From assembly GCA_002317135.1 (NCBI GenBank), contig DCIX01000025.1, forward strand, positions 124,001-188,000: a DNA stretch of 64,000 bases, in the 5' to 3' direction. Source of the stretch: Bacteroidales bacterium UBA1715. Its GTDB lineage: Bacteria > Bacteroidota > Bacteroidia > Bacteroidales > UBA1715. Below, in pieces: positions 8,545 to 18,200 of this stretch (its first letter is position 1; every line of letters starts with the position of its first letter). A program made the translations under genes and the position numbers. The notes under the pieces were generated by a model. It had not been told where the DNA came from and did not search any database. It worked only from the letters and a program-made list of their open reading frames with translations.

Positions 8545-9275
8545 CTTTTTAATCCAATATACGAACACATCCGTCCCGTTTGTCCATCGCGACGATACGA
8601 ATAAAACAAATCTGTATTTGAAAAAGTATCCAACTTTGCATTGTAAATGGTTCCAATCTTGCCCTCACGCAATATATCCTCCACACAAGAATTCAAATCG
8701 AAATAAAACGATTCATTTCTTTTTGCAAAGTATTGTTTCGGAAAGTAACCTAAAAATTCGTCTCCAACCTGATAGTTTTCCTGTTGAATCATCGGACCAA
8801 TGTAGGCAGTCAACGATTCTGGTTTATCAAAATTTGAAAGAATTTCTATCATATTTTGAATAATGCCATCGCGAGTTCCTTTCCACCCACAATGCAGACC
8901 TGCAACAAGCGAAAAATCATTATTATGGAATAAGACAGAACCACAATCTGCAATAGAAACAGAAAGTACAACCCCTTTTTCTGTTGTATAAAATCCGTCC
9001 GCCTCCACATCATTTTGGAACGAAGAATCAACCCGCACAATTTCTGCAGAATGTACTTGTTTTAAGTTTGCAACACGAAAATCCGGTGCAACTGCATCAA
9101 AAAACAATTGCCGATTTTTCTGTACATTCTCAGCAGAATCCTTTGAATGCAAACCTGTATTCATAGATTCATACACACCAGAACTCACTCCGCCTTTGCG
9201 TGTCGAAAAGCCAGCAATACACTTGTCATTATCAAGCCACAAGCCGTGTGGAATAGGAGTTTCTACGATTTGCAT
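8541..9275 (-). CDS. pgeF: Peptidoglycan editing factor PgeF / YfiH-type laccase-domain protein
   Basis: A 244-residue cytoplasmic protein of the multicopper polyphenol oxidoreductase (YfiH/DUF152) family. The metal-binding residues are recognisable: His75 in LKQVHSAEIV, Cys111 in SIADCG and His128 in GLHCGWKGT. In E. coli the homologue removes wrongly incorporated L-serine from UDP-MurNAc peptides; other members act as purine nucleoside phosphorylases, so either activity is possible. Its stop overlaps the start of the lnb-like gene by four bases. A consensus -7 box sits 18 bases upstream. Confidence 0.92.
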   Translation of the reverse strand: MQIVETPIPHGLWLDNDKCIAGFSTRKGGVSSGVYESMNTGLHSKDSAENVQKNRQLFFDAVAPDFRVANLKQVHSAEIVRVDSSFQNDVEADGFYTTEKGVVLSVSIADCGSVLFHNNDFSLVAGLHCGWKGTRDGIIQNMIEILSNFDKPESLTAYIGPMIQQENYQVGDEFLGYFPKQYFAKRNESFYFDLNSCVEDILREGKIGTIYNAKLDTFSNTDLFYSYRRDGQTGRMCSYIGLKR

Positions 9276-9292
9276 TGTACAAAATTCTGATT

Positions 9293-9300
9293 CAAAGATA
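9293..9300 (-). promoter_or_regulatory. -7 promoter box for pgeF-lnb
   Basis: The minus-strand sequence TATCTTTG matches TAnnTTTG exactly, 17 bases before the pgeF ATG. It faces the gmhA promoter in the 90-base divergent spacer. Confidence 0.55.
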
Positions 9301-9340
9301 TATAATTCGACAAATTCCTCTCGCTTTTTTTGAAAACTTA

Positions 9341-9348
9341 TACCTTTG
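9341..9348 (+). promoter_or_regulatory. -7 promoter box for gmhA-siaC
   Basis: TACCTTTG matches TAnnTTTG exactly. It ends 18 bases before the ATG at 9367 and supports that start over the in-frame upstream codon at 9346, which would lie inside the box. Confidence 0.55.
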
Positions 9349-9366
9349 CAAACAAAGAAAAAGAAT

Positions 9367-9948
9367 ATGAAACAAGAAATTCAAGATATAATCCGTCGTT
9401 CTATTGATGTAAAGACAGCATTATTACACGATGATGTTGCTATCTCGCAGATTGAAACGGTGGCAAAAAAAATGATTGAATCCTACAAACAAGGTCATAA
9501 GGCTATGTTTGCCGGAAACGGTGGAAGCGCCGCCGATGCACAACATTTGGCAGCAGAACTAGTAAACCGATTTTGTTTCGATCACCTTGGACTTCCTGCA
9601 ATTGCATTAACAACCGACACATCTATTATCACTGCAATTGGTAATGACTATGGCTACGATTTCTTGTTCTCACGCCAACTTGCGGCATTAGGTTCCGCAG
9701 GCGATATTTTCATTGGAATTTCTACTTCAGGAAATTCAGAAAACATTGTCAAAGCATTGCAGTATTGTAAGGAGAAAGGTATTTATACAGTAGGACTTAC
9801 AGGCGGGAATGGTGGAAAAATGAAATCGTTATGTGACGAATGTATTGTGGTTCCTTCGAATGAAACTGCACGCGTTCAAGAATCACATATTTTAATTGGT
9901 CATATTCTTTGCGGATTTGTTGAATCGGCTCTTTTTGAAAGTAAATAA
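9367..9948 (+). CDS. gmhA: Phosphoheptose isomerase GmhA
   Basis: From the ATG at 9367 the protein has 193 residues, the usual length for D-sedoheptulose-7-phosphate isomerase, the first enzyme of ADP-/GDP-heptose synthesis for LPS or surface glycans. The SIS-domain substrate loop GNGGSAADAQH spans 50-60, with His60 and Glu64 as expected metal/substrate ligands. The second SIS motif ISTSGNSENI is near 117-126, and the late E..HILIGHILC segment supplies the remaining active-site residues. The siaC-like gene follows after two bases. The next heptose enzyme, a kinase, is at 47563-48534. Confidence 0.95.
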   Translation: MKQEIQDIIRRSIDVKTALLHDDVAISQIETVAKKMIESYKQGHKAMFAGNGGSAADAQHLAAELVNRFCFDHLGLPAIALTTDTSIITAIGNDYGYDFLFSRQLAALGSAGDIFIGISTSGNSENIVKALQYCKEKGIYTVGLTGGNGGKMKSLCDECIVVPSNETARVQESHILIGHILCGFVESALFESK

Positions 9949-9950
9949 TT

Positions 9951-10334
9951 ATGGAACATCTCTATATTGAACCATCGGGTTGGACACCAGAAGTATATTT
10001 CAACATTGACGAAAATAAACTTTGCCTACTTGGCCGTTCCTTCCCAGAAGATGCAGCAACATTTTACACTCCAATCGTTGCTTGGCTCGAAAAGAATATT
10101 CACGAATTTGCAAATGGATTTACACTAGAAATTCAATTTGAGTATTTCAATACATCTTCATCAAAATACTTGCTTAAAATGTTCCGATTTTTAGAACTTT
10201 ACAAGCAAGCCAACAAAATTTCCGTACAAGTTGTATGGAAATATTTTGCAAACGACGAAGAAATGAAAGAGTCTGGTATGGAATACCAGCAATTTGTTGA
10301 TATTCCTTTTGAGTTTATAGAGATAGAAAAATAG
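9951..10334 (+). CDS. SiaC-family regulatory phosphoprotein (DUF1987), copy 1
   Basis: A 127-residue protein of the SiaC/DUF1987 family. Diagnostic blocks are TPEVYFNIDENKLCLLGRS-FPEDAATFY (12-39), FEYFNTSSSK (63-72) and the C-terminal WKYF.NDEEMKESG segment. Thr68 aligns by position and context with the Thr68 of Pseudomonas aeruginosa SiaC that is phosphorylated by SiaB; the unphosphorylated form there activates the diguanylate cyclase SiaD. No GGDEF protein occurs in this window, so the target is unknown. It is coupled to gmhA (2-base gap) and has no kinase gene beside it. It may therefore share the SiaB-like kinase at 12891-14012. Confidence 0.9.
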   Translation: MEHLYIEPSGWTPEVYFNIDENKLCLLGRSFPEDAATFYTPIVAWLEKNIHEFANGFTLEIQFEYFNTSSSKYLLKMFRFLELYKQANKISVQVVWKYFANDEEMKESGMEYQQFVDIPFEFIEIEK

Positions 10335-10347
10335 TCTCTCCGTACAC

Positions 10348-11346
10348 TTAGCGTTTCTTGAAGGATATAGTTATAGGCAAATGGTCGCTATAACCTCCGT
10401 GATACATTTCGCCTTGATATGTTCTATACGGAGTTGCCTCTCCTGTTTTTTCGTTTCGTTCCAACAAACCTTCGTTTTGAACTACCCGATAATCAATTTC
10501 ATAATCTTGCAAAAATCCTTGACTTACAATACCTTGATCTAAGAAATTCCAATACCCTTTGTACTTATATGTTCCGTCGGCATTTGCATCTTGCAGATTC
10601 ACAAGACAATGCGGACAAGTCTCCACTGAACGACGTGCTTTCAACCCTTTCGTTATACTCTTTTCATTCGGATAATCATTAAAGTCGCCTGTTATGACAA
10701 TATTTGCAGTTGAATCTTTTGCTAAAATCTCGTCAACGACTGTACGAAGCTGACGAGCAACGGCTACACGATATTGTTCACTTTCATCTTTTCCACCACG
10801 GCGTGACGGAAAATGACAGATAAAAATATGCACCGTATCGTTCGTCGAAAGCATACAACCTTCCACATACAAAATATCACGAGTTTTTCTCGTACTATCG
10901 GCAAACACCGGACGAATTATTGAATCACGCAAAGGTTTGAATGTTGTCTTATTATAAATAAGAGCGACATCTATTCCTCTTGTATCCAACGATTCGTGAT
11001 GAATAAAATCGTACTGGAAACGATACAATTCTGTTTTTTGAATAAGGTCACGAAGACAAGTATCATTTTCTACCTCACAAAAACCGACAACATCAGGCAA
11101 CTGCCATCCACCTGCCAAAGCCATCACCTGTGCAATGCCTTGCAATTTCTTTTTGTACCGATATGAATTCCATTTGCGAGGAGATTGTGGCAAAAAATCA
11201 TCATCATTTACACGCGGATTATCAACTGTATCAAATAGATTTTCAACATTATAGAACATAACCATAAAATCACGCTCTTTTTGTCCCACACAACTACAAG
11301 ACAAAAGCAAACAGAACAAAACAACTAACAATGTGTTATTTTTCAT
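10348..11346 (-). CDS. Secreted endonuclease/exonuclease/phosphatase-fold protein
   Basis: About 332 residues from the ATG at 11346. A lipoprotein-like signal with LLLSCSC suggests an envelope location. The EEP fold is recognisable from MFYNVENLFD (metal-binding Asn/Glu), the FCEVEN block, the ICHFPSRRGG block, the TGDFNDYPNE block (catalytic Asp/Asn) and the final YSDHLPI (catalytic His). The substrate (DNA, RNA or a phosphoester) cannot be told. An upstream ATG at 11361 is also possible. Either start overlaps the end of the upstream beta-helix lipoprotein gene, so the two are translated as a pair. It converges on siaC copy 1 with only 13 bases between them. Confidence 0.88.
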   Translation of the reverse strand: MKNNTLLVVLFCLLLSCSCVGQKERDFMVMFYNVENLFDTVDNPRVNDDDFLPQSPRKWNSYRYKKKLQGIAQVMALAGGWQLPDVVGFCEVENDTCLRDLIQKTELYRFQYDFIHHESLDTRGIDVALIYNKTTFKPLRDSIIRPVFADSTRKTRDILYVEGCMLSTNDTVHIFICHFPSRRGGKDESEQYRVAVARQLRTVVDEILAKDSTANIVITGDFNDYPNEKSITKGLKARRSVETCPHCLVNLQDANADGTYKYKGYWNFLDQGIVSQGFLQDYEIDYRVVQNEGLLERNEKTGEATPYRTYQGEMYHGGYSDHLPITISFKKR

Positions 11347-12745
11347 CTTTCTTCTCTTCATAAAAATATTCTATTGCACCAACATCAGGGGTTAAATCGG
11401 CTATTCTTGAATTACAAAGTATATCTAACGGATGCAATGTTGCTATCTCCAAATTCCCAATATTCATTGCCTGCGAAAGGCTATCTAAATAAAATGTTCC
11501 AGTCTTAAATAAAGACTTTCCTTTATCGTAAAATGTGTTATTTTTATAATACGAACTATCCGAATTTGTATAAGTATCTCGTAACAAACAATACTGAATC
11601 ATACATGGCAATGAATTATCTCCATTTTGTGCATCCATACTGATTTCATTTGTCATAGACCCGACAACAATAGAATTCGACAATAGAGCATTTTCTAATG
11701 CTATAAAACAGGTATCATTTTTATAATCAGACACTTGCAATGACGGGTAATATTTTCGTCCACGAGCTGTACCTTCATTGTAAATAGTATTGTGAATTCC
11801 CTGAAACCAACCGCCAAGAACCGCAACCACATAATATTCGCAATTTGCAAAAACAGAATTATAACTAGTAACACGAGAGCCAACTGCATATAACCCATTT
11901 CCCGACATATTTGAAATCTGACTATTAGCAACTAAACAAGAAATTTGATGAGATTCATCTCCTTGGAAAAACAAACCATTCACCCCATTCTTTATCATTG
12001 CATACGACACTTCATTATCGTGGCTTGAATTCGTAAAAATAATACTACCCCATTGACCAGGCAACAACTGATATGTTTGTTCTAAACGATCTGAAGTTAC
12101 GGTCACAACACTATCCTTAGAACCCTGAATTTTCAAAGACCCGTGCACAACTATGTTCGCATTATAATGCATATAAATGCGCGCACCAGCTTCAACAACA
12201 AGTGTTGCACCTTCTCCAACAACCAATGAATCATAAACAACATACGGTTTCTTTGCTGTAAAAACAGTATTTGCCGACAAAATTCCACTAACATTCTCAA
12301 CATCTTGTCCCCACGCAGTAATCACAACAGCATCCACACGCGAATTGTAATCAACACGCAAAGACTCCTCGTGATACAAAATCGTATCAACTTTTTGTTC
12401 CTGCAATTTTGTTTGAATAAAAACAAACAAACTATCTCCCGAAGCAATCTCTATATCCTCGACAACAGGTCCAGGAATACCATTTACATTTATGAAGAAA
12501 CGAGAATTTTCACCGCTGGCAAGAGATATCTTGTTGATTTTGACTATGCCATCACAAGGATTTTTTATTTTCACCCATTGCGTAACACTACCTTTTTCAG
12601 TAAAAAGTGTATCAAAACTAATCGTGTCAGATGAAAATATAAGTACATCAGTTTGAGAACTTGCATAAAAATCTTTCTTGCACGACGATAACACGCACAA
12701 AATCAACAAGAAAGAAAATATTTTTACTACACAATTTCTCATCAT
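11336..12745 (-). CDS. Beta-helix lipoprotein of a conserved Bacteroidota family
   Basis: A 469-residue predicted lipoprotein (signal ending LCVLSSC, Cys22). An N-terminal Ig-like domain with SSDTISFDTLFTEKGS and KIKNPCDG is typical of a conserved Bacteroidales family. From about residue 140 a right-handed beta-helix takes over (repeated short strands, N-G-L, S-x-I-x-N patterns), followed by a Asp-Val-Gly-Ala-Ile-Glu tail as in adhesin-like beta-helix proteins. The role is probably at the cell surface but is not known. The first ten codons of the EEP gene overlap its end. Confidence 0.7.
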   Translation of the reverse strand: MMRNCVVKIFSFLLILCVLSSCKKDFYASSQTDVLIFSSDTISFDTLFTEKGSVTQWVKIKNPCDGIVKINKISLASGENSRFFINVNGIPGPVVEDIEIASGDSLFVFIQTKLQEQKVDTILYHEESLRVDYNSRVDAVVITAWGQDVENVSGILSANTVFTAKKPYVVYDSLVVGEGATLVVEAGARIYMHYNANIVVHGSLKIQGSKDSVVTVTSDRLEQTYQLLPGQWGSIIFTNSSHDNEVSYAMIKNGVNGLFFQGDESHQISCLVANSQISNMSGNGLYAVGSRVTSYNSVFANCEYYVVAVLGGWFQGIHNTIYNEGTARGRKYYPSLQVSDYKNDTCFIALENALLSNSIVVGSMTNEISMDAQNGDNSLPCMIQYCLLRDTYTNSDSSYYKNNTFYDKGKSLFKTGTFYLDSLSQAMNIGNLEIATLHPLDILCNSRIADLTPDVGAIEYFYEEKKDEK

Positions 12746-12890
12746 TACAAAAACAAACGAAAAAAACGAGGTTTTATTTGGTCACAAAACTAATAAAAGT
12801 CTCTCAATAAAAAATTGAAATTTAGTCCTCGATTGTTTGGTATGTTTCAAATTATGCCGTATATTCGCAATGTTTGACATATTTGCAAAT

Positions 12891-14012
12891 ATGAATCAAG
12901 AAAGAATCGAACAGCAAATCAACGAATTAACCCTATTTGAAGGACTTCAAAGGGAAGACTTGGTTTATGTGTATCGTGGTCTTTTTTCGCAAGTCATTAC
13001 AGATAGTATTATCGCTTTGACTGAAAACAATCTTGATTCAACTGGAGAATCTACAAAATTGAAAAAACGTGTATTCTCCATTATGGTAGAATGTTTGCAA
13101 AACATTACTCGTCACCAATTTATTGACGGACGAGAAGACCTTACTGCCGACCAATCTGGAATGTTCGTTATCTGCAATAAAGACAAGTCATATCAAATGA
13201 CCTCTGGCAATGTTGTAAATAAAGATGCTATTCCTCACCTAACAAAACTTTTGGAAAAAGTAAATAGTCTTGACAAAGACGAGTTAAAGCAATACTACAA
13301 ACAAGTTTTGGAAGACGGAAGTATTTCCAGCAAAGGTGGAGCCGGCTTGGGATTGATTGAGATGGCAAGAAAATCAGGAAACAAGTTGTTCTACACATTT
13401 GAAGAAATAGATGAACTTATTTCATATTTTTATATGAACACATCTATTTCACAACAACTAGACGAAGCACCTATTGATTTTATTGACATTCAAGATGTTG
13501 TAGCATTACACAAATTTGTGCTACAAAAAAACATTATGCTTATATTTAACGGTGGTCTCAACCAAAAAAGTTTGATGGACATTTTAGCTCTAATAAACGA
13601 ACAAGCATTTGGTCGCTTAGAGCGTAAAAAGAAAATGTACAATGTTATGGTTGAAATGCTCCAAAATGTGGTGAAACACGGCGTTAAATGTGATATAAAT
13701 AGACCTGGCGGCAACCCTGTCATTTTCTATATTGCCCAAAACGGAGACGAATTTAGTCTAAATACCGGCAACTACATCGACAACGCATCAATAGAAAAAA
13801 TAACCTGCAAAATCAATCATCTAAACTCATTACAAGAAGATGAGCTTGACGACTACTACACACAATGTCTTTTGAATTTCGACATTGACAATAGTAAAGA
13901 AGCAGGTCTTGGTTTGGTTGACTTACGCATAAAAAGCGGTCACCCAATTCAATATAATATAAAGAAAGTCAACGACGAAATGTCATTTATTTTAATGCAA
14001 GTAACTATTTAA
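12891..14012 (+). CDS. Tandem SiaB-like (DUF6272) GHKL kinase: two kinase domains in one protein
   Basis: From the ATG at 12891 this protein has 373 residues and carries two copies of a SiaB-type GHKL ATPase domain (about 24-182 and 210-373). Copy 1 has the N-box VECLQNITRH (66-75) and the G-box GGAGLGLIEMARKSG (149-163). Copy 2 has VEMLQNVVKH (254-263) and EAGLGLVDLRIKSG (337-350). Both copies keep the Asn and the glycines, so both may bind ATP. Pseudomonas SiaB is a single domain of about 185 residues that phosphorylates SiaC. The siaC gene at 14014 follows after one base, which strongly suggests its substrate. Codons 18 and 7 upstream are alternative starts. Confidence 0.87.
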   Translation: MNQERIEQQINELTLFEGLQREDLVYVYRGLFSQVITDSIIALTENNLDSTGESTKLKKRVFSIMVECLQNITRHQFIDGREDLTADQSGMFVICNKDKSYQMTSGNVVNKDAIPHLTKLLEKVNSLDKDELKQYYKQVLEDGSISSKGGAGLGLIEMARKSGNKLFYTFEEIDELISYFYMNTSISQQLDEAPIDFIDIQDVVALHKFVLQKNIMLIFNGGLNQKSLMDILALINEQAFGRLERKKKMYNVMVEMLQNVVKHGVKCDINRPGGNPVIFYIAQNGDEFSLNTGNYIDNASIEKITCKINHLNSLQEDELDDYYTQCLLNFDIDNSKEAGLGLVDLRIKSGHPIQYNIKKVNDEMSFILMQVTI

Positions 14013-14013
14013 T

Positions 14014-14391
14014 ATGGAAGCCCTACACATAATTGCTACAGAAGAAACTCCTGAAGTTCATTTAGATGTTGAGAATAATGTTTTTTCCATCTCTGGACGC
14101 TCTTTGCCTGAAGATTCTGTATCGTTTTATGAACCAATATTCAAATGGCTACAAGAATTCAGCGAAGTTGTAGAAAACGATGTTGAGTTTGAATTCTTTA
14201 TGGAATACTATAACACATCATCTGCAAAACAGTTGGCAAAAGTATTCCTTCTACTAGAAAAAATGAGCGACAAGGCATTTATTCAAATCATTTGGAAATA
14301 CAAGAAAAGCGATCCAGATATGATGTCTTCTGGTATGCGTTTTTCTAAATTATTAAGCCTTGAATTTGAACTTAAAGAGGTTGATGATTAG
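14014..14391 (+). CDS. SiaC-family regulatory phosphoprotein (DUF1987), copy 2
   Basis: A 125-residue SiaC/DUF1987 protein. It has the family blocks ETPEVHLDVENNVFSISGRS-LPEDSVSFYEP (11-41), MEYYNTSSAK (63-72) and WKYKKSDPDMMSSGM. Thr68 is again at the SiaC phosphorylation position. It starts one base after the double SiaB-like kinase and is the best candidate substrate of that kinase. tRNA-Arg follows seven bases after its stop codon. Confidence 0.9.
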   Translation: MEALHIIATEETPEVHLDVENNVFSISGRSLPEDSVSFYEPIFKWLQEFSEVVENDVEFEFFMEYYNTSSAKQLAKVFLLLEKMSDKAFIQIIWKYKKSDPDMMSSGMRFSKLLSLEFELKEVDD

Positions 14392-14398
14392 TCAAGTT

Positions 14399-14470
14399 GG
14401 CCTTGTAGTTCAATGGATAGAATAGAAGTTTCCTAAACTTTAGATTCGAGTTCGATTCTCGGCGAGGCTA
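14399..14470 (+). tRNA. tRNA-Arg (anticodon CCU)
   Basis: 72 bases fold as a tRNA. The acceptor stem GGCCTTG pairs with CGAGGCT (one G-U at each of pairs 1-72 and 6-67). The D arm is GTTC/GAAT. The anticodon arm GAAGT/ACTTT has loop TTCCTAA, so the anticodon is CCT and it reads AGG. The T arm is TCGAG/CTCGG with loop TTCGATT. The discriminator base is A73 and CCA is not encoded. It sits seven bases after siaC copy 2 and directly abuts the end of the convergent gene at 14471. Confidence 0.92.
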
Positions 14471-15106
14471 CTATCTCAAATTCTCAAACTTTTGGTAACC
14501 TGCGACACTAAAGACTGCCTTATCTACCTTATGTTGTTTTATCTCTATCACAGATAGCGTTGATTTAGGCGATCTAAGCAATGTTCTATTCTCTATGAGC
14601 AATGGTAGCACACCGTTCAAATTCTTCCCTATAAGGGCATTATAAAATAAAAAGGAATCATCTATTGAGCATAGAATAGCGCACATAGGCATATAAAAAT
14701 CAAAATTACCATCTGCAAGCCAATACGAGATTTCTGTGTTAGCATCAGCATTTCGCACACGCCATTGGTTGCATTTATAGCCTTGTATATATTTATAGTT
14801 ACCTGTACAAATCACTTCCATACCTTGTAAATTCGCAGGAACTGTTCCATCTATAGTTGTATAGACGCGCTTATTCTGATTTATCAACAAAAGTGATTTA
14901 TCGTTTCTATTTACTATATATGATCGGGTTGCTCGTTTATACTTGTCATATTCGTCAATTCGAACTGACTCATTCTTTATGGTGTACACATAAAACAATG
15001 TATCGGAAGGCGTTGTCTTCACACAACTTATCTCACCTTCAAAGGCCTGCGAGAAAGAAGCAAGTGAAAACAATAGAGATAAAACGATACAGTATATTTT
15101 TTTCAT
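14471..15106 (-). CDS. Secreted protein of unknown function (DUF4412-like)
   Basis: Starting at the ATG at 15106, a 211-residue protein with a clear signal peptide (MKKIYC then a hydrophobic core, cleavage near SFSQA). The mature part is beta-rich, with FEGEISCVKT at the start and a GYKCNQWRVRN-W block, similar to DUF4412/GLPGLI-type secreted proteins that contain a K/R-x-W-x-x-D style pattern. I do not recognise an enzyme. The longer frame back to 15169 lacks a sensible signal and is rejected. It converges on tRNA-Arg with no space between them. Confidence 0.65.
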   Translation of the reverse strand: MKKIYCIVLSLLFSLASFSQAFEGEISCVKTTPSDTLFYVYTIKNESVRIDEYDKYKRATRSYIVNRNDKSLLLINQNKRVYTTIDGTVPANLQGMEVICTGNYKYIQGYKCNQWRVRNADANTEISYWLADGNFDFYMPMCAILCSIDDSFLFYNALIGKNLNGVLPLLIENRTLLRSPKSTLSVIEIKQHKVDKAVFSVAGYQKFENLR

Positions 15107-15181
15107 AAACCACACAGACAATATGCGAATATACAAAATATGTCCATACAAACAATGTACTGGCAACATCTACGGAAACAA

Positions 15182-15210
15182 AAAAGGCAGACCACAATGG
15201 TCTGCCTTTT
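15182..15210 (-). terminator. Terminator of the GH8 gene
   Basis: A 13-bp perfect stem (AAAAGGCAGACCA / TGGTCTGCCTTTT) with loop CAA, followed on the minus strand by a T run. It lies 21 bases after the stop of the 3186-residue protein. Confidence 0.85.
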
Positions 15211-15230
15211 CAGTCTTTAGTATTCAAAGA

Positions 15231-18200
15231 TTATTTTACAAATCCCTTTACTGCTATACCGTTTGCAGTTTCTACAATCACTTTGTATACACCTTGAGCG
15301 AATGTAGTTGCATCGATTTCGATTTCATCGCCAGCAGCTTGTTCGTATGCTACAACTTTACCTGTTGCAGATACAACCTTCACAGCAATCAAGTTTTCAG
15401 CAGCAACTGTAACTGATGTAGTTACCATTGTTGGGTAAACTTGAGCGTTTACAACTGCGATATCATCAATTGCAGTTTCGTCTGGTCTTTCTTCGTCAAT
15501 CTTTTCACCCATTGCAATGATTGCATCATACAATCTTCTTGCAGCAGCATCTACTTCATCTTGAGTAGCGAATGGTTCGTCGTAAACATCTTGAGCATTC
15601 AACCAAGCATTTTGGAATTCATTCCAAACTACTGGTGATTTTTGACCTTTACCCCAACCTACAACGATGTCACCAGATTGAACTTTGTAATATACTGCGT
15701 ATGCACCCCAAACTTCGTTTTCAATCAAACGGTTCAAGAATGATTTGTCAGCCTTAACAGGAGTAACTGTTACTGTGATAGTTTGAGAAACACCGTCAGC
15801 TGGAGCAGTAATCGTAACGATTGCAGTACCTTCAGCAAGTGAAGTAATGTTACCTTCACCATCAACCGAGATAACTGAGTTATCGCTTACTTCATATACC
15901 AAGTTCTTATATGTTGCATTTGAAGGAGCAATTGTTGCTTTAATCTTAGCAGATTGACCATTTTCAATTTCAACATTAGAAGCTGTGATTGATTGTACTG
16001 GGATAGAAGCAACTGTGATATAGATGCTGTTAGAAACACCTGAACCATCTTTTGCAGTTGCAGTGATTTGAACCATACCCGCACCCTTGGCAGTTACATA
16101 ACCTGTTTCAGATACAGTAGCAATTGTAGGATCGTTAGAACTCCAAGTAACAGTCTTGTCTGTTGCAGTTGCTTCACCAGCAATAGCCGACAATTGAGCT
16201 ACATCACCTACGTTCAACATTTGTGAACCAGAGATTGTAATGTTCTTAACCTTTTCAATTACAGTTACTGTGATTTCTGTAGATACGCTTGGATTAGAAG
16301 CAGATCTAATTGTCAATGTAGCTGTACCACCTTGGTTACCAACGATAGTGAATGAACCATCACCATTATCAGTGTATGAGAAGCAGCTTGTGCTTGCGAA
16401 CAATGTGTAATCTGTTTGAGTTGTATTTGCTGGACTGTATGAGATAGTGATTGTGCTACCATTAGTATCACCAGCAGTTACATTTACAGCACTGATTGAA
16501 GGAACAATCTTAGAAACTTCAACTGTTTCTTCAACAATTGTTACCACACATTCGTTAGATTCAACACCTTCTGCGTCAGCAGCAGTAGCAATTACTGTAA
16601 ATTCTTGACCAGCATTACCTGTTACAGTTAATTTACCAGTAGTTGCATTGATAGTAGCACCTGAACCAATTACTGACCAAGTTACTGTCTTATCATCTGC
16701 ATTTGCAGGCAATACTGTAGCAGAGAAAGTGTAAGAACTATTTTCTTCCAAAGTCAATGTTTTTGGAATTGAGATTGAAGATACATAAGTAGGATCTTTC
16801 AACAACTTAATTGTTGTAGAAGCAGTAACCTTCTTACCATCCAAAGAAGTGATAGTTGCTGTTACTCTAATATTTTCACGGTTTGTTGAAGTTGATTTAC
16901 CACTTACAACACCAGTTTCAGGATCAACAGTAACATAAGCACTTGAAGTTGACCATACAACTGAAGCAATTGAAGCGTCATCTGGTTCGAATGTCAAGAA
17001 TTCTGACAAATCTAATGTTCCTGATTCAGAAACTGTGTAATCTCCTAAAGCGATTGTTGCAGCAGAAACTGGAACGATTTGTTTTGTAACATTTACTGTA
17101 CATGTTGCAGTGATACCTGCAGTGTAAGCAGATTCAACTGTAATTGTAGCAGTACCAGGAGCAACAGCTGTTAAAACACCGTTTGCATCAACTGTCACAA
17201 CTGATTCATCAGAAGAAGACCATACAAGACCTTTATTGTCAACACCTTCAGTAGGAAGGATAGTTACAGTAAATTTATTGTATGTATCGCCTTGTACCAT
17301 ACCTACTGTTGACACATTCAATTTAACTGAAGTTACAGCAGGATCAGAACAATCTTTTACTTCGAATGTTACATCAGCAGCATCACCAGCACAACCATTA
17401 GCATCTGTATAAGAATATGCTACAGTGTGTGTACCTTCGCTTAAGTCGCTTGGTACGAAAGAAGTAGCAGCCTTACCATCGATTGTGAAGTTACCACCTG
17501 CTGGAGTTGCAGACAATGTTACTTCAACCTTTGAGCTTGAGCAGAATTCTTCACCAACAGCGATTACTGGAGTTGGTAATGCAACAACTGTCAATGTAGC
17601 AGTTGCAGCTTCAGAAGTACAACCATCTACAGTTTGTGTAACTGTGTAAGCGTAATCTTTAGCAGTTGTTACAGCAACAGCTTGTTTAGCAGCAGTTCCT
17701 AGAGGAGAACCAGCAGCATCGAACCATTGTAGACCTGCACCAGTTGCAGTCAATTCATATTTAGATTCTTCACCCATACAAGCAGCTGCATCAGAAGTTG
17801 CAGGAGCTGCAGGAGTTTCTTTTACTGTATATGTTACTTCAGCGAAATCTGAAGCACAACCAGCAACAACTTGATTTACATAATACGTTGTAGTTGCACT
17901 GATTGATTTTGGAGCGAATGACTTACTATCTGTTGCAAGAGCAGCAGCAGCTTTGTCAGCATACCAGTTTGCAGATTCAACTGTAGTCATTGCAACCAAT
18001 TCTGCACCAGCACAAGAGCTTGCACCTGTTGCTGTTGGAGCAGCTGGTTTAGCTTTTACTGTTACAACTACAGAGGCACGAGCACTTTCGCAAGTTGTTT
18101 CTTGTGAAGCATAGTATGTACCAGCAGTTGTTACATCAAATGTAGCACCTTCAGCAAGTGGAGTACCATCTTCACTTACATTGTACCATTTGATTGCTGT

